From positions 1 to 17,377 of the forward strand of contig DATKMG010000176.1 of the NCBI GenBank assembly GCA_035541995.1: DNA of 17,377 nt, given 5' to 3'. This stretch comes from DATKMG01 sp035541995. GTDB taxonomy: Bacteria > Acidobacteriota > Terriglobia > Versatilivoradales > Versatilivoraceae. The notes below the pieces were generated by a model. It searched no databases. It saw nothing but the letters and a program-made list of their open reading frames with translations, and was not told where the DNA came from. The position numbers and the translations under genes were made by a program. Each line of letters begins with the position of its first letter. Position 1 is the stretch's first letter. Of the stretch, positions 1 through 6,880 are shown piece after piece.

Positions 1-102
1 CTCGGTAGTGGCCGCGGCCAAAGCGCTGCTGATTTTCGTGTGTCAATGGTGCGGTGTGAGTAATGGTCCCAAGACGTGTTGATAAATTTAAGCGCTCCTC
101 TT

Positions 103-195
103 GAAAATGCGCTTTTTGGAGGGCCGAACTCTGTGAGGCCGATTAGTTCTTGTCTGTCGAAACGGCCTCGTGGAACTCGGCCCTCCACCATTTTC
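103..195. repeat. Palindromic insert 1 of the modular intergenic repeat
   Basis: This is a large imperfect palindrome. GAAAATG (103-109) pairs with CATTTTC (189-195), GGAGGGCCGA (118-127) pairs perfectly with TCGGCCCTCC (177-186), and GAGGCC (135-140) pairs with GGCCTC (164-169). The three nested stems share one axis. It ends directly in the conserved linker at 189-244. Upstream bases 1-102 hold no gene that I can support, only a degenerate linker-like stretch from about 32 (ATTTTCGTG). Confidence 0.7.
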
Positions 196-244
196 ATATT
201 ACGTGGTGCTCCTGAAAGCAGCATTAGAGGCTTCTACGAAAATG
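189..244. repeat. Conserved linker repeat, copy L1
   Basis: This roughly 57-bp unit starts CATTTTCAT and ends ACGAAAATG, one mismatch from the inverted complement. It is nearly the same as the copy at 16042-16097 (shared ACGTGGTGCTCCTG and AGAGGCTT). The internal stem TGCTCCT/AGCAGCA has one mismatch. It joins palindromic insert 1 to insert 2. Confidence 0.75.
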
Positions 245-365
245 CGCGTCTTGAGGGTGGCCGCTGCGCTCCGTCGCGGGGGTTCCCAGGGTCAAGTAGG
301 TCGCCGCTCGGGGGACGGCGGTCCCACGATCGGCTCCCACACTCCCCCAGGACCACCATTTTCAT
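239..365. repeat. Palindromic insert 2 of the modular repeat
   Basis: Bounded by GAAAATGCG (239-247) and CATTTTCAT (357-365), with GGTGG (256-260) facing CCACC (353-357). The body is clearly related to insert 3 at 6553-6667: both contain GCGCTCCGTCGCGG, TCGCCGCTCGG and ATCGGCTCCCACACTCCCCC in the same order. Insert 2 carries about 15 extra bases after TCGCCGCTCGG. Short open frames across it are artefacts of the repeat. Confidence 0.7.
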
Positions 366-378
366 CAGCGGCGGCGGA
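357..378. repeat. Truncated linker repeat, copy L2
   Basis: CATTTTCATCAGCGGCGGCG matches the left third of the linker consensus (CATTTTCATCCGYGGTGGTG). The right two thirds are missing. The sequence then changes to an AT-rich stretch with TAATATTAATATAAGG (about 411-426), which leads into the ribosome binding site of the next gene. Confidence 0.55.
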
Positions 379-446
379 CTAAATCAGCCCACGAAAGAAC
401 CTCATCCACTTAATATTAATATAAGGTCCCACTCAAAGGAGAGATC

Positions 447-1754
447 ATGACCTCGGTTACACGACGACAATTTGTAAAACGTAGTGGAACGGCTGGACTA
501 TTGGCGGCCGTTCCAATGGTCAGAAACATTTCTGCCAGAGACCGCCCCAGTGATACGGTCAATGTGGCGGTGATGGGAATCCGTTCCCGTGGCACTGATC
601 ATGCGGTGAACTTGGCTTCCTTGCCCAACGTGAATGTAGCTGTTCTCTGCGACCCCGATGAGCGCCTCTTTCCGAAGACCATTGCTGATGTGGAAAAGGT
701 ATGCAATAAGCGTCCCAAGACCGAGACCGACATCCGCAGGGTCCTCGAAAATAAGGAGATTGATGCCATCTCTATCGCCGCGCCCAATTCCTGGCACGCC
801 TTGGCCACCATTTGGGCCTGTCAGGCGGGCAAAGATGTCTACGTTGAGAAGCCTGTCTCTCACAACATCACTGAAGGCCGCCGCATGGTGGAAGCCGCCC
901 GAAAATATGACCGGATCGTGCAAGTCGGGACCCAGGGCCGCAGCAGTCCATTAATTCAATCCGCCATGGACTTCATTTATTCCGGAAAATTAGGAAAAAT
1001 CTATATGGTGAAGTGTGTGGTATTTCGTCCGAGGGACAGCCTGGGACGCAAGCCGAATAGTCCCATTCCAGATGGGGTACGCTATGATCTGTGGCTGGGA
1101 CCAGCCCCGTGGAGGCCCTTCAATGAGAACCGGTTTCATTACAATTGGCACTGGTTCTGGGATACGGGCAACGGAGAGACCGGCAACAATGGTCCCCATT
1201 ACACGGACATTGCCCGGCGGATTCTTCAGAAGTATGAACATCCCCGTCGTATTCAGAGCATGGGAGGTTACGATGTCTTTGACTCCGATCAGGAGACCCC
1301 CAATACCCAGTTATCGATGCTGGAATACTCGGACGGGACTCGGGTGCAGTTGGAGATCCGTGGCTTGTATACAAATGCCGAAGACGGGATGACGATGGGA
1401 CTCCTGGTTTTCGGCTCGGAAGGTTGGATGCACCTTAGGTTCGATCGGTGGGTGACCTATTTTGGCCGCAAGAATGAACCGGGGGAGCATCGTGAGATGC
1501 CGGAAGAAAAAGATTCCTTGCACTTCGCCAATTTCATCGATTGCGTGCGGTCGCGGAAACCAGAGAACCTGACAGCTCCGATCCTGGAGGGTCACCTCTC
1601 GACCTCATTGTGCCACCTGGCCAACATCGCCTACAGGACTGGACGACAGGTAATCTTCGACTCAACTAATGAAAACTTCCCTGGTGACGATCTTGCCAAC
1701 AGTTATTTAACCCGGGAATATCGCTACCCGTTTGTGGTTCCGGAAAGAATCTAG
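447..1754 (+). CDS. Gfo/Idh/MocA family oxidoreductase, Tat-exported
   Basis: A 435-residue NAD(P)-dependent sugar or cyclitol oxidoreductase of the Gfo/Idh/MocA family. The N-terminus carries a twin-arginine signal (RRQFVKRSG, residues 6-14, then a hydrophobic stretch), so it is probably exported folded with its cofactor. The Rossmann domain has the GIRSRG nucleotide loop (44-49), and the family signature EKPVSHN lies at 134-140. The C-terminal domain has NNGPHYTDIA (247-256), where the His and Asp sit at the usual active-site positions. AAGGAG ends five to six bases before the ATG. The substrate cannot be read from sequence. It lacks the NLYPTHG-type motif I associate with GH109, so I do not call it a glycosidase. 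It converges on nagA, with a repeat pair between them. Confidence 0.9.
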   Translation: MTSVTRRQFVKRSGTAGLLAAVPMVRNISARDRPSDTVNVAVMGIRSRGTDHAVNLASLPNVNVAVLCDPDERLFPKTIADVEKVCNKRPKTETDIRRVLENKEIDAISIAAPNSWHALATIWACQAGKDVYVEKPVSHNITEGRRMVEAARKYDRIVQVGTQGRSSPLIQSAMDFIYSGKLGKIYMVKCVVFRPRDSLGRKPNSPIPDGVRYDLWLGPAPWRPFNENRFHYNWHWFWDTGNGETGNNGPHYTDIARRILQKYEHPRRIQSMGGYDVFDSDQETPNTQLSMLEYSDGTRVQLEIRGLYTNAEDGMTMGLLVFGSEGWMHLRFDRWVTYFGRKNEPGEHREMPEEKDSLHFANFIDCVRSRKPENLTAPILEGHLSTSLCHLANIAYRTGRQVIFDSTNENFPGDDLANSYLTREYRYPFVVPERI

Positions 1755-1762
1755 TCCGAATC

Positions 1763-1950
1763 TCTCACCACCAAGGCGCAAAGGCACGAAGAAGAATCCC
1801 GGAAATCTCTCCCACCAAGCATTGCGGGGAATCTCTCTTTGGATCGTTCACCCATGCTGAATAATAATCTCAAGAGAGGTAATGCCGAGGGGCCTTGATA
1901 AATCGGCATCATCGGTCTGACCTTGGTGCCTTTGTGCCTTTGCGGTGAGA
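1763..1950. repeat. Inverted repeat pair, AAGGCGCAAAGGCAC type
   Basis: The left arm (about 1763-1793) reads TCTCACCACCAAGGCGCAAA and continues with GGCAC. The right arm (1921-1950) is its imperfect inverse complement (CCTTGGTGCCTTTGTGCC, then TTTGCGGTGAGA). They bracket about 125 bp with no gene, in the gap between two convergent genes. There is no T-run, so it is not an obvious terminator. The same layout recurs with CACAGAG arms at 10925-11054 and 13390-13831. Confidence 0.6.
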
Positions 1951-1974
1951 ATAGCAGGTAACGTGAGGTTGTGT

Positions 1975-3039
1975 CTATTTCTCGGGTATGCCGCCTCCAA
2001 ACGGGACAGCCAGCCAGGGTGCCTCGACTTCGGGAAAAAGAATTGTTCGAAGCCGGGTCCACGCCCTCCAGGCCCCCATGGCATCAAAGCCTCCGAAACG
2101 CATACAGTTATAGAACCCCTGCTCCATTGTCAAACTCGACCCGGCGAAGCTTTTGCCTCCAGGTGCCATCACGATGCGGTCTTCCCCCACGTTTAACTGA
2201 AGCCTCCCCAGCCTATATTCTCCCGGAGGAGCGCCTGCGGCACTCATGGCATCCGTGGTCATCACGACGCGCGAGCTACCCAGGGCATGCACCAGGTTGC
2301 TAAGGACGAAAGATGGAAGGTGGATGCCGTCCGGGATCAAAGACACCAACAAATCAGGAACAGCCAGGACTCTTTGAATAATATTGTTATGGCGATGAAG
2401 TTGTTCTGGACAACCATTGCCAAGGTGCGTCACCATTCGTGCCCCCGCCTGGACCGCGTTCAACAATTCCTGATAACCGGCATCCGTATGACCCAAACTC
2501 ACCATGACTCCCGAGTTGGTGGCTTTCCGGATAAAGTTTGAGCTTCCCTCTAGCTCGGGGGCAAGGGTGATCAGGCGAATTCGCCCTCCACTCGCATGCT
2601 GTAACTTTTCAAAGACGCTCCAATCGGGTTCACAAACCAGGTCGGGAGGATGTGCCCCGTGGAATCCGGGTTTGTGGGAGATGAACGGCCCTTCCAGGTG
2701 GAACCCCAGAATCCCCTGACGAATGAATTCATTTTCTTGCAGGATGGCAGCCAGGTGTCTGAACTGGTATTGCATCGAATCGATTCCAGCAGTGATAAGT
2801 GTCAACAGGACATGAGAACACCCGGCTCGCTGGATTTCTCTCAATGCAAATTCCAACTCTTCGGTGGTAATGTCGGGGTTTTGAAAGTCCACCCCCGCAA
2901 AACCGTTCACTTGGGGATCAAAAAAGCCGGGGCCCACCAAAAAGCCGGCGGTCGAACTGTCTCCAACCTTCCACAAAGGGTCTGGTGGGGAGTCCAATTT
3001 CTTCCCGGAAATCGCGTTCATCCAGATGGGGTTCGTCAT
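1975..3039 (-). CDS. nagA: N-acetylglucosamine-6-phosphate deacetylase
   Basis: A cytoplasmic amidohydrolase-superfamily enzyme that removes acetate from N-acetylhexosamine 6-phosphate. From the ATG at 3039 it has 354 residues. Visible motifs, in order: PGFFDPQVNGFAGVDF (the NagA replacement for HxH), HLEGPFIS with the metal-binding Glu, SLGHTDA and VTHLGNG with the two His ligands, IPDGIHLP for substrate binding, and TTDAMSAAG with the catalytic Asp. I prefer this ATG to an upstream in-frame TTG (3087) because GGAG lies upstream at suitable spacing and the extra residues are unlike the family. The C-terminus is odd: after GAWRAW the usual NPARxLG...GTLAxG segment is missing, but a related string (DPAS...RGTLAG) appears in another frame, so a frameshift is possible. 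It is divergent from the agaS-like gene. Confidence 0.87.
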   Translation of the reverse strand: MTNPIWMNAISGKKLDSPPDPLWKVGDSSTAGFLVGPGFFDPQVNGFAGVDFQNPDITTEELEFALREIQRAGCSHVLLTLITAGIDSMQYQFRHLAAILQENEFIRQGILGFHLEGPFISHKPGFHGAHPPDLVCEPDWSVFEKLQHASGGRIRLITLAPELEGSSNFIRKATNSGVMVSLGHTDAGYQELLNAVQAGARMVTHLGNGCPEQLHRHNNIIQRVLAVPDLLVSLIPDGIHLPSFVLSNLVHALGSSRVVMTTDAMSAAGAPPGEYRLGRLQLNVGEDRIVMAPGGKSFAGSSLTMEQGFYNCMRFGGFDAMGAWRAWTRLRTILFPEVEAPWLAVPFGGGIPEK

Positions 3040-3175
3040 ATTCTTACGGTCTCCGATTTTCTTCGTCGTCGAACCAACGTAACACAATATACCGTCTTGC
3101 TTACCGATTCCTCTAATCGTAACCCCTGACGGAATATGAGATAGTGGTCAAAAAAGACATGCGGTTATAAAATCA

Positions 3176-3204
3176 TTGACACTTTCTTTTTGTTGCTTTA
3201 GGCT
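3176..3204 (+). promoter_or_regulatory. Possible sigma-70-type promoter for the agaS-like gene
   Basis: A perfect TTGACA (3176-3181) is followed, 17 bases on, by TAGGCT (3199-3204), which matches the -10 consensus only weakly. It lies in the 267-bp gap between divergent nagA and the SIS gene, within a T-rich stretch. The gap (3040-3306) contains no other gene that I can support. Confidence 0.3.
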
Positions 3205-3306
3205 TTTTTTGATTGTTTTCTTGAGCGATTAATTTACAGAGAAGCTAGTTTCGAACTTCGCACATTTACAATCCGCCAGTTCTCATCGCGAGAGGAGAGC
3301 TTCTTT

Positions 3307-4593
3307 ATGCGCCTGTCTTCTTTAGCTCATTTACCAGAAGAAGGGGTACCTTTGCAACCGGAATACTTCGAGAGACTCATGAAAGAGTGGACGATCACGC
3401 TATCATCCCATGTTCCAGAACTTGATTCCCTATTTAAGTCACCAGCGGGAATCCAACACGAGCGGGGATACTTCCATACCCTACATGAAATCTGCCAGCA
3501 ACCATTCACATGGCTGGAGACGGCAGCAATTGCCACAGCCTCCCGTGACCGAATACAGGCATTCCTCAAGGAATCCAGAGTCTTCAATGGGAATGGAACC
3601 ATGGTTTTAACGGGTTCGGGGAGCTCTCATTATGTTGGAGATTGCCTGACTCATGCGCTCCAGCCTTCATTGCGGATTCCAGTACAAAGCGTTCCCAGCG
3701 GCTCGCTTTTGACTCACACCGATCAGATAACTCCTCGGGATCGCCCATGCGTGATCGTGTCATTTGCCCGCTCTGGCGATAGTCCGGAAAGCCGGGGGGT
3801 TCTGGAACTACTCCTTGAAAAGAATCCATTATGCCGCCATTTGATTATCACCTGTAATCGAAACGGACGGTTGGCTATTGACTACAGGGGAGAGTCTAGG
3901 GTCCTTGCTTTGGTCCTGGACGATAAGACTTGCGATCGGAGCCTGGTCATGACGAGCAGCTTCACTAATATGACCTTAGCTGGACGAGTATTGGGCATGC
4001 TGCGGGATCCCGAAGCGTACCAAAATCTGGCTGTGAATCTCGCACAGATGGGGAGCGACTTGCTGGAGCGCCATACGGGAGAACTGGCTCGAGTCGCCAG
4101 TCGAGAATTCAAGTCAGCCGTTTACCTGGGAAGTGGCGGACGTTACGGGTCAGCCAGAGAGTCGGCTTTGAAAATGCTGGAGATGACAGCCGGGCAGATT
4201 ATGGCATTTTCAGAGACCTTTCTCGGTCTTCGTCACGGACCCATGTCTGGCGTTCGGCCCGAAACCCTGGTTGTCTGTTTCCTCTCCTCTGACCCCTCGG
4301 TTCGAGCTTACGAATTGGATCTGATAGCTGAACTCAACCGCAAGCGATTGGGTATGCAGAAGGTCATCGTCGGAGATGAAGTACCCAGGGAGATCGCCAT
4401 GCCCGGCGATCTCGTTGTGGAATGTCCAGGCATGGGAGCCCTGGGAGATGAGAATGTCCCGATCCTGCATGTGCTGGTAGGACAGATCCTAGGTTTTTTC
4501 AGTTGTCGTCGGATGGGCTTGAAACCCGATTCGCCGTCAAACGAGGGCGTGATCAGCCGGGTAGTGGAAAGTTTCACAATTCATAAGCGATGA
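3307..4593 (+). CDS. agaS: AgaS-like SIS-domain sugar-phosphate deaminase/isomerase
   Basis: A 428-residue cytoplasmic protein with two SIS domains, resembling AgaS, which deaminates and isomerises galactosamine 6-phosphate; GlcN-6-P activity is an alternative. The first SIS domain shows LTGSGSS (101-107) and SFARSGDSPES (152-162), which bind the sugar phosphate. RSLVMTSSFTNM (211-222) is a typical AgaS string. The second SIS domain has LGSGGRYGSARESALKM (274-290) and ETFLGLRHGP (303-312), where AgaS-type enzymes carry their catalytic residues. It is somewhat longer than the usual 380-390 residues, mainly at the N-terminus. GAGGAGAG precedes the ATG by seven bases. The kinase gene follows after 7 nt and nagA is divergent upstream, so deacetylation and deamination sit side by side. 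Confidence 0.85.
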   Translation: MRLSSLAHLPEEGVPLQPEYFERLMKEWTITLSSHVPELDSLFKSPAGIQHERGYFHTLHEICQQPFTWLETAAIATASRDRIQAFLKESRVFNGNGTMVLTGSGSSHYVGDCLTHALQPSLRIPVQSVPSGSLLTHTDQITPRDRPCVIVSFARSGDSPESRGVLELLLEKNPLCRHLIITCNRNGRLAIDYRGESRVLALVLDDKTCDRSLVMTSSFTNMTLAGRVLGMLRDPEAYQNLAVNLAQMGSDLLERHTGELARVASREFKSAVYLGSGGRYGSARESALKMLEMTAGQIMAFSETFLGLRHGPMSGVRPETLVVCFLSSDPSVRAYELDLIAELNRKRLGMQKVIVGDEVPREIAMPGDLVVECPGMGALGDENVPILHVLVGQILGFFSCRRMGLKPDSPSNEGVISRVVESFTIHKR

Positions 4594-4600
4594 GGGCCTC

Positions 4601-5524
4601 ATGAGCAAAACATTGGTGGCTGGAGAACTTAATGTCGACCTGATCCTCCAGGGTTACCGCACCTTCCCGACCCCGGGGAAGGAGGTGCTCGTCGACGATC
4701 TGACCCTGACACTAGGAAGTGCTAGCGCCATTTGCGCCCGAGGCCTGGCTCGTCTGGGCAACTCGGTGACCTTCCTGGGGAAAATCGGACCAGACGCCTG
4801 GGGCGACTTCTGTACGCAAGCCCTCAAAACGGCTGGAATCGACACTTCCCAAATCATCTGCGATCCACGGCTCAAAACTGGAATTACCGTTTCGATCTCA
4901 TCTCCTTCGGACCGGGCGCTAGTTACCTATCTCGGAGCTATTGTCGAATTGACCGGAGAGGATCTCCCTGACAGCCTGCTTCGGGAGTTCACACACCTCC
5001 ACGTTTCCTCCTATTTCCTTCAAGAGAAACTGCGACCTTCTGTCAAAGAGGTTTTCTCCAGGGCCCACAAGTTTGGACTGACCACTTCTTTGGACCCGGG
5101 TTATGATCCCTCAGAAACATGGGGGGGCGACCTGAGGGAGACCTTGCTGGAAACCGATGTCTTTTTCCCCAACGAAGTGGAGGCCTCAGCATTGACGGGC
5201 CGAAGCGAACCTGAGGAGGCGCTGCGTGGCCTGCAAAACGGACGCACGCTGGTGGTATTGAAATTGGGAAGGGATGGGTGCATGGCGTTCGAAAAGAATT
5301 CGATCATCCGTGTTCCTGCGTTTCCAGTCAAGCCCGTGGATACCACAGGAGCCGGGGATTCGTTTAACGCGGGTTTTCTCCACGCCTGGCAGCGTAAGCT
5401 TCCCTTGCTTGCCTGTCTTCGATACGGCACGGCGAGCGGCGGGTTGTCCACGTTGGGATTGGGAGGTATCGGCGCTCAGCCGACTCTTGAAGAGCTGGAA
5501 GCCTTTCTGAAAGCGCAAGGGTGA
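4601..5524 (+). CDS. PfkB-family carbohydrate kinase
   Basis: A 307-residue ribokinase-fold (PfkB) sugar kinase. GELNVDLI near the N-terminus is the substrate-side strand. GSASAICARGLARLG (39-53) and GKIGPDAWGD (60-69) match the first PfkB signature region. NEVEA (191-195) resembles the metal/phosphate-binding NxxE motif. DTTGAGDSFNAGF (247-259) is the second signature and contains the catalytic Asp (D253) and the anion hole. It starts 7 nt after the SIS gene, with GAGGG as the likely ribosome binding site, so translation is probably coupled. By context it could phosphorylate tagatose 6-phosphate, fructose 6-phosphate or a free amino sugar. The sequence does not decide between these, so I give no symbol. 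Confidence 0.88.
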   Translation: MSKTLVAGELNVDLILQGYRTFPTPGKEVLVDDLTLTLGSASAICARGLARLGNSVTFLGKIGPDAWGDFCTQALKTAGIDTSQIICDPRLKTGITVSISSPSDRALVTYLGAIVELTGEDLPDSLLREFTHLHVSSYFLQEKLRPSVKEVFSRAHKFGLTTSLDPGYDPSETWGGDLRETLLETDVFFPNEVEASALTGRSEPEEALRGLQNGRTLVVLKLGRDGCMAFEKNSIIRVPAFPVKPVDTTGAGDSFNAGFLHAWQRKLPLLACLRYGTASGGLSTLGLGGIGAQPTLEELEAFLKAQG

Positions 5525-5525
5525 A

Positions 5526-6545
5526 ATGATTCGTCGAACCAAGCCTCATGTGGTGGTCTTATCCAACCGACCGCTTTTTGATTCTATCTTCACGCAGAAC
5601 TTACAGAATCGACTGAGTGATTCGTTTCTCTGGACCCGCCTGCCTTCGAGGCGTGTCACCCCCGCCACACGTCACAAATTGGCCTCCGTTGAAGCTCTCA
5701 TCACCACCTGGGACAGCCCTGTCTTCGGGGAAGAACTCGTAGGCTGGGCACCTCAACTCAGGATCATAGCCCACTGCGGGGGAGAGGTTAAGGCGCGGTT
5801 TGCCCGGCGCCTCTTTGACCGTCTAACCATCACCAATGCGGCGGCTCCCATGGCAAGGCCCGTGGCGGAACTGGCTGTGGCATTCCTGCTCTATGCGGCC
5901 AGGAATTTAGATTCTTACCGCACGTCTCTGAAGAATTCATCAAACCGGATCTACCGGAAACTCCACCTTCAAGGAACTCCTTACGAATCGTTATTGGACC
6001 AACCTGTAGGTATGATTGGTTTCGGCCGGATTGGTCGTGCCGTGGCCGACCTCTTGCACCCTTTTGGCACTCGCCTCATCGTGCATGACCCTTATGTGAC
6101 CGCCGACGTCGTTCGTGACTATCCAGTGCAGTTGGCTTCTTTGCAGGAGGTATTACGGACTTCGCATCTCCTGCTACTGACCGCTGCTCTGACTGATGAG
6201 ACGCGAGGAATGCTGAATGGCAAGGCCTTGGCCTCGTTGCCCAGGGGCGCTTGGGTCATCAACGTGGCCCGCGGGGGGTTGGTCGATCTGCCAGCTCTGA
6301 CTCGTGAGGTTCTGCTAGGCCATCTGCGTTGCGCTCTGGACGTGACCGACCCGTTCGAGCCGCTGCCGTTGCGACATCCGCTGAGGAGGTGTTCAGGGGC
6401 CTTAATCACCCCGCACATTGGCGCCGCTTTTGTCTCTGTGAGGAACCAGATCGCCGAGATAGTTCTGGCCGATCTCGAACGGTTCTTTCGGGGTGAACCC
6501 GTTGAGAATCGTGTCAGCACTCGGATGCTGGATCGGATGACATGA
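5526..6545 (+). CDS. D-isomer-specific 2-hydroxyacid dehydrogenase family protein
   Basis: A 339-residue NAD-dependent dehydrogenase of the D-2-hydroxyacid family (phosphoglycerate/glyoxylate reductase type). The nucleotide loop GFGRIG lies at 165-170. The catalytic triad is visible: Arg in NVARGGLVD (R249), Glu in DVTDPFEP (E278) and His in TPHIGAA (H297). The start overlaps the kinase terminus almost completely (TGA, one base, ATG), and AAGGG lies within the end of the kinase gene, so the two are cotranslated. There is no ACT domain, which argues against a classical SerA. The substrate is unknown; it might reduce a sugar-derived 2-keto acid. The stop codon lies against the first linker copy of the repeat block that follows. 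Confidence 0.85.
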   Translation: MIRRTKPHVVVLSNRPLFDSIFTQNLQNRLSDSFLWTRLPSRRVTPATRHKLASVEALITTWDSPVFGEELVGWAPQLRIIAHCGGEVKARFARRLFDRLTITNAAAPMARPVAELAVAFLLYAARNLDSYRTSLKNSSNRIYRKLHLQGTPYESLLDQPVGMIGFGRIGRAVADLLHPFGTRLIVHDPYVTADVVRDYPVQLASLQEVLRTSHLLLLTAALTDETRGMLNGKALASLPRGAWVINVARGGLVDLPALTREVLLGHLRCALDVTDPFEPLPLRHPLRRCSGALITPHIGAAFVSVRNQIAEIVLADLERFFRGEPVENRVSTRMLDRMT

Positions 6546-6561
6546 GGCTTTCATGAAAATG
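6542..6561. repeat. Partial linker repeat, copy L3 (right half)
   Basis: ATGAGGCTTTCATGAAAATG matches the right half of the linker consensus (CATGSGGCACTTTYATGAAAATG). It overlaps the stop codon of the preceding gene (TGA at 6543-6545), so the repeat begins exactly at the end of the coding region. Confidence 0.55.
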
Positions 6562-6667
6562 CGGTTTTGAAGGTGGACGCCGCGCTCCGTCGCGGCGGTA
6601 GCCCGGCTCAGCCTGATCGCCGCTCGGAGATCGGCTCCCACACTCCCCCCAAAACCAGAATCTTCAT
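6553..6667. repeat. Palindromic insert 3 of the modular repeat
   Basis: Bounded by ATGAAAATG (6553-6561) and AATCTTCAT (6659-6667). It contains the perfect hairpin GCCGCG-CTCCGT-CGCGGC (6579-6596) and further GC-rich dyads. It is homologous to insert 2 at 239-365. Short open frames here are not genes. Confidence 0.7.
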
Positions 6668-6714
6668 CCGCGGTGGTGAGCTTGAAAAGGTCATGCGGCA
6701 CTTTTATGAAAATG
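6659..6714. repeat. Conserved linker repeat, copy L4
   Basis: A close match to the consensus: AATCTTCAT at the left, CCGCGGTGGTGAGCTTGAAA in the middle and ATGAAAATG (6706-6714) at the right. The internal stem TGAGCTT/AAGGTCA has one mismatch. It joins inserts 3 and 4. Confidence 0.75.
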
Positions 6715-6832
6715 CGAGTTTTGGTAGCCACGACAAACTGCTTTTGGTTTGTCGTAGGCTTTTGATCGCATCTGAGAAGCCCCCGATGAATTCAAAGTAC
6801 GAATTCATCGTGGCTACCCCCGCCATTTTCAT
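6706..6832. repeat. Palindromic insert 4, three-way-junction fold
   Basis: ATGAAAATG (6706-6714) and CATTTTCAT (6824-6832) bracket the outer stem GGTAGCCACGA (6723-6733) / TCGTGGCTACC (6808-6818). Inside are two separate perfect hairpins: CGACAAAC/GTTTGTCG (6731-6738 with 6747-6754) and CGATGAATTC/GAATTCATCG (6784-6793 with 6801-6810). The outer and inner stems share their junction bases, so they compete slightly at the branch point. Confidence 0.72.
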
Positions 6833-6880
6833 CCGTGGTGGTGAGCTTGAATAAGGTCATGGGGTACTTTCATGAAGATC
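6824..6880. repeat. Conserved linker repeat, copy L5, overlapping a start codon
   Basis: CATTTTCAT (6824-6832), then CCGTGGTGGTGAGCTTGAAT, then ATGAAGATC (6872-6880) in place of ATGAAAATG. The ATG of the right end is the start codon of the next gene, and GGGG (6861-6864) within the repeat serves as its only nearby purine-rich ribosome binding site. Confidence 0.7.

Noticed and set aside
76..450. 124-codon reading frame and shorter overlapping frames in the first 450 bases
   Set aside because: They run through palindromic repeats in two frames, with repeat-derived residues (FYENARL and similar) that recur at other repeat copies.
447..1754. GH109 alpha-N-acetylgalactosaminidase
   Set aside because: The amino-sugar context makes this tempting, but the YPTHG-type motif that I associate with GH109 is absent; the protein fits the general oxidoreductase family.
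1755..1974. Bidirectional terminator between convergent genes
   Set aside because: The inverted arms are 125 bp apart and imperfect, and no T-run follows a compact hairpin.
3037..3087. Upstream TTG start for nagA
   Set aside because: The added 16 residues are lysine-rich and unlike NagA. The ATG at 3039 has a GGAG upstream.
2650..3129. 159-codon reading frame on the plus strand
   Set aside because: It is antisense to nagA, whose minus-strand product has clear family motifs throughout.
6553..6832. Integron attC sites with cassettes
   Set aside because: The alternation of constant and variable parts is similar in spirit, but there are no RYYYAAC/GTTRRRY core sites, no integrase, and the inserts are not genes.
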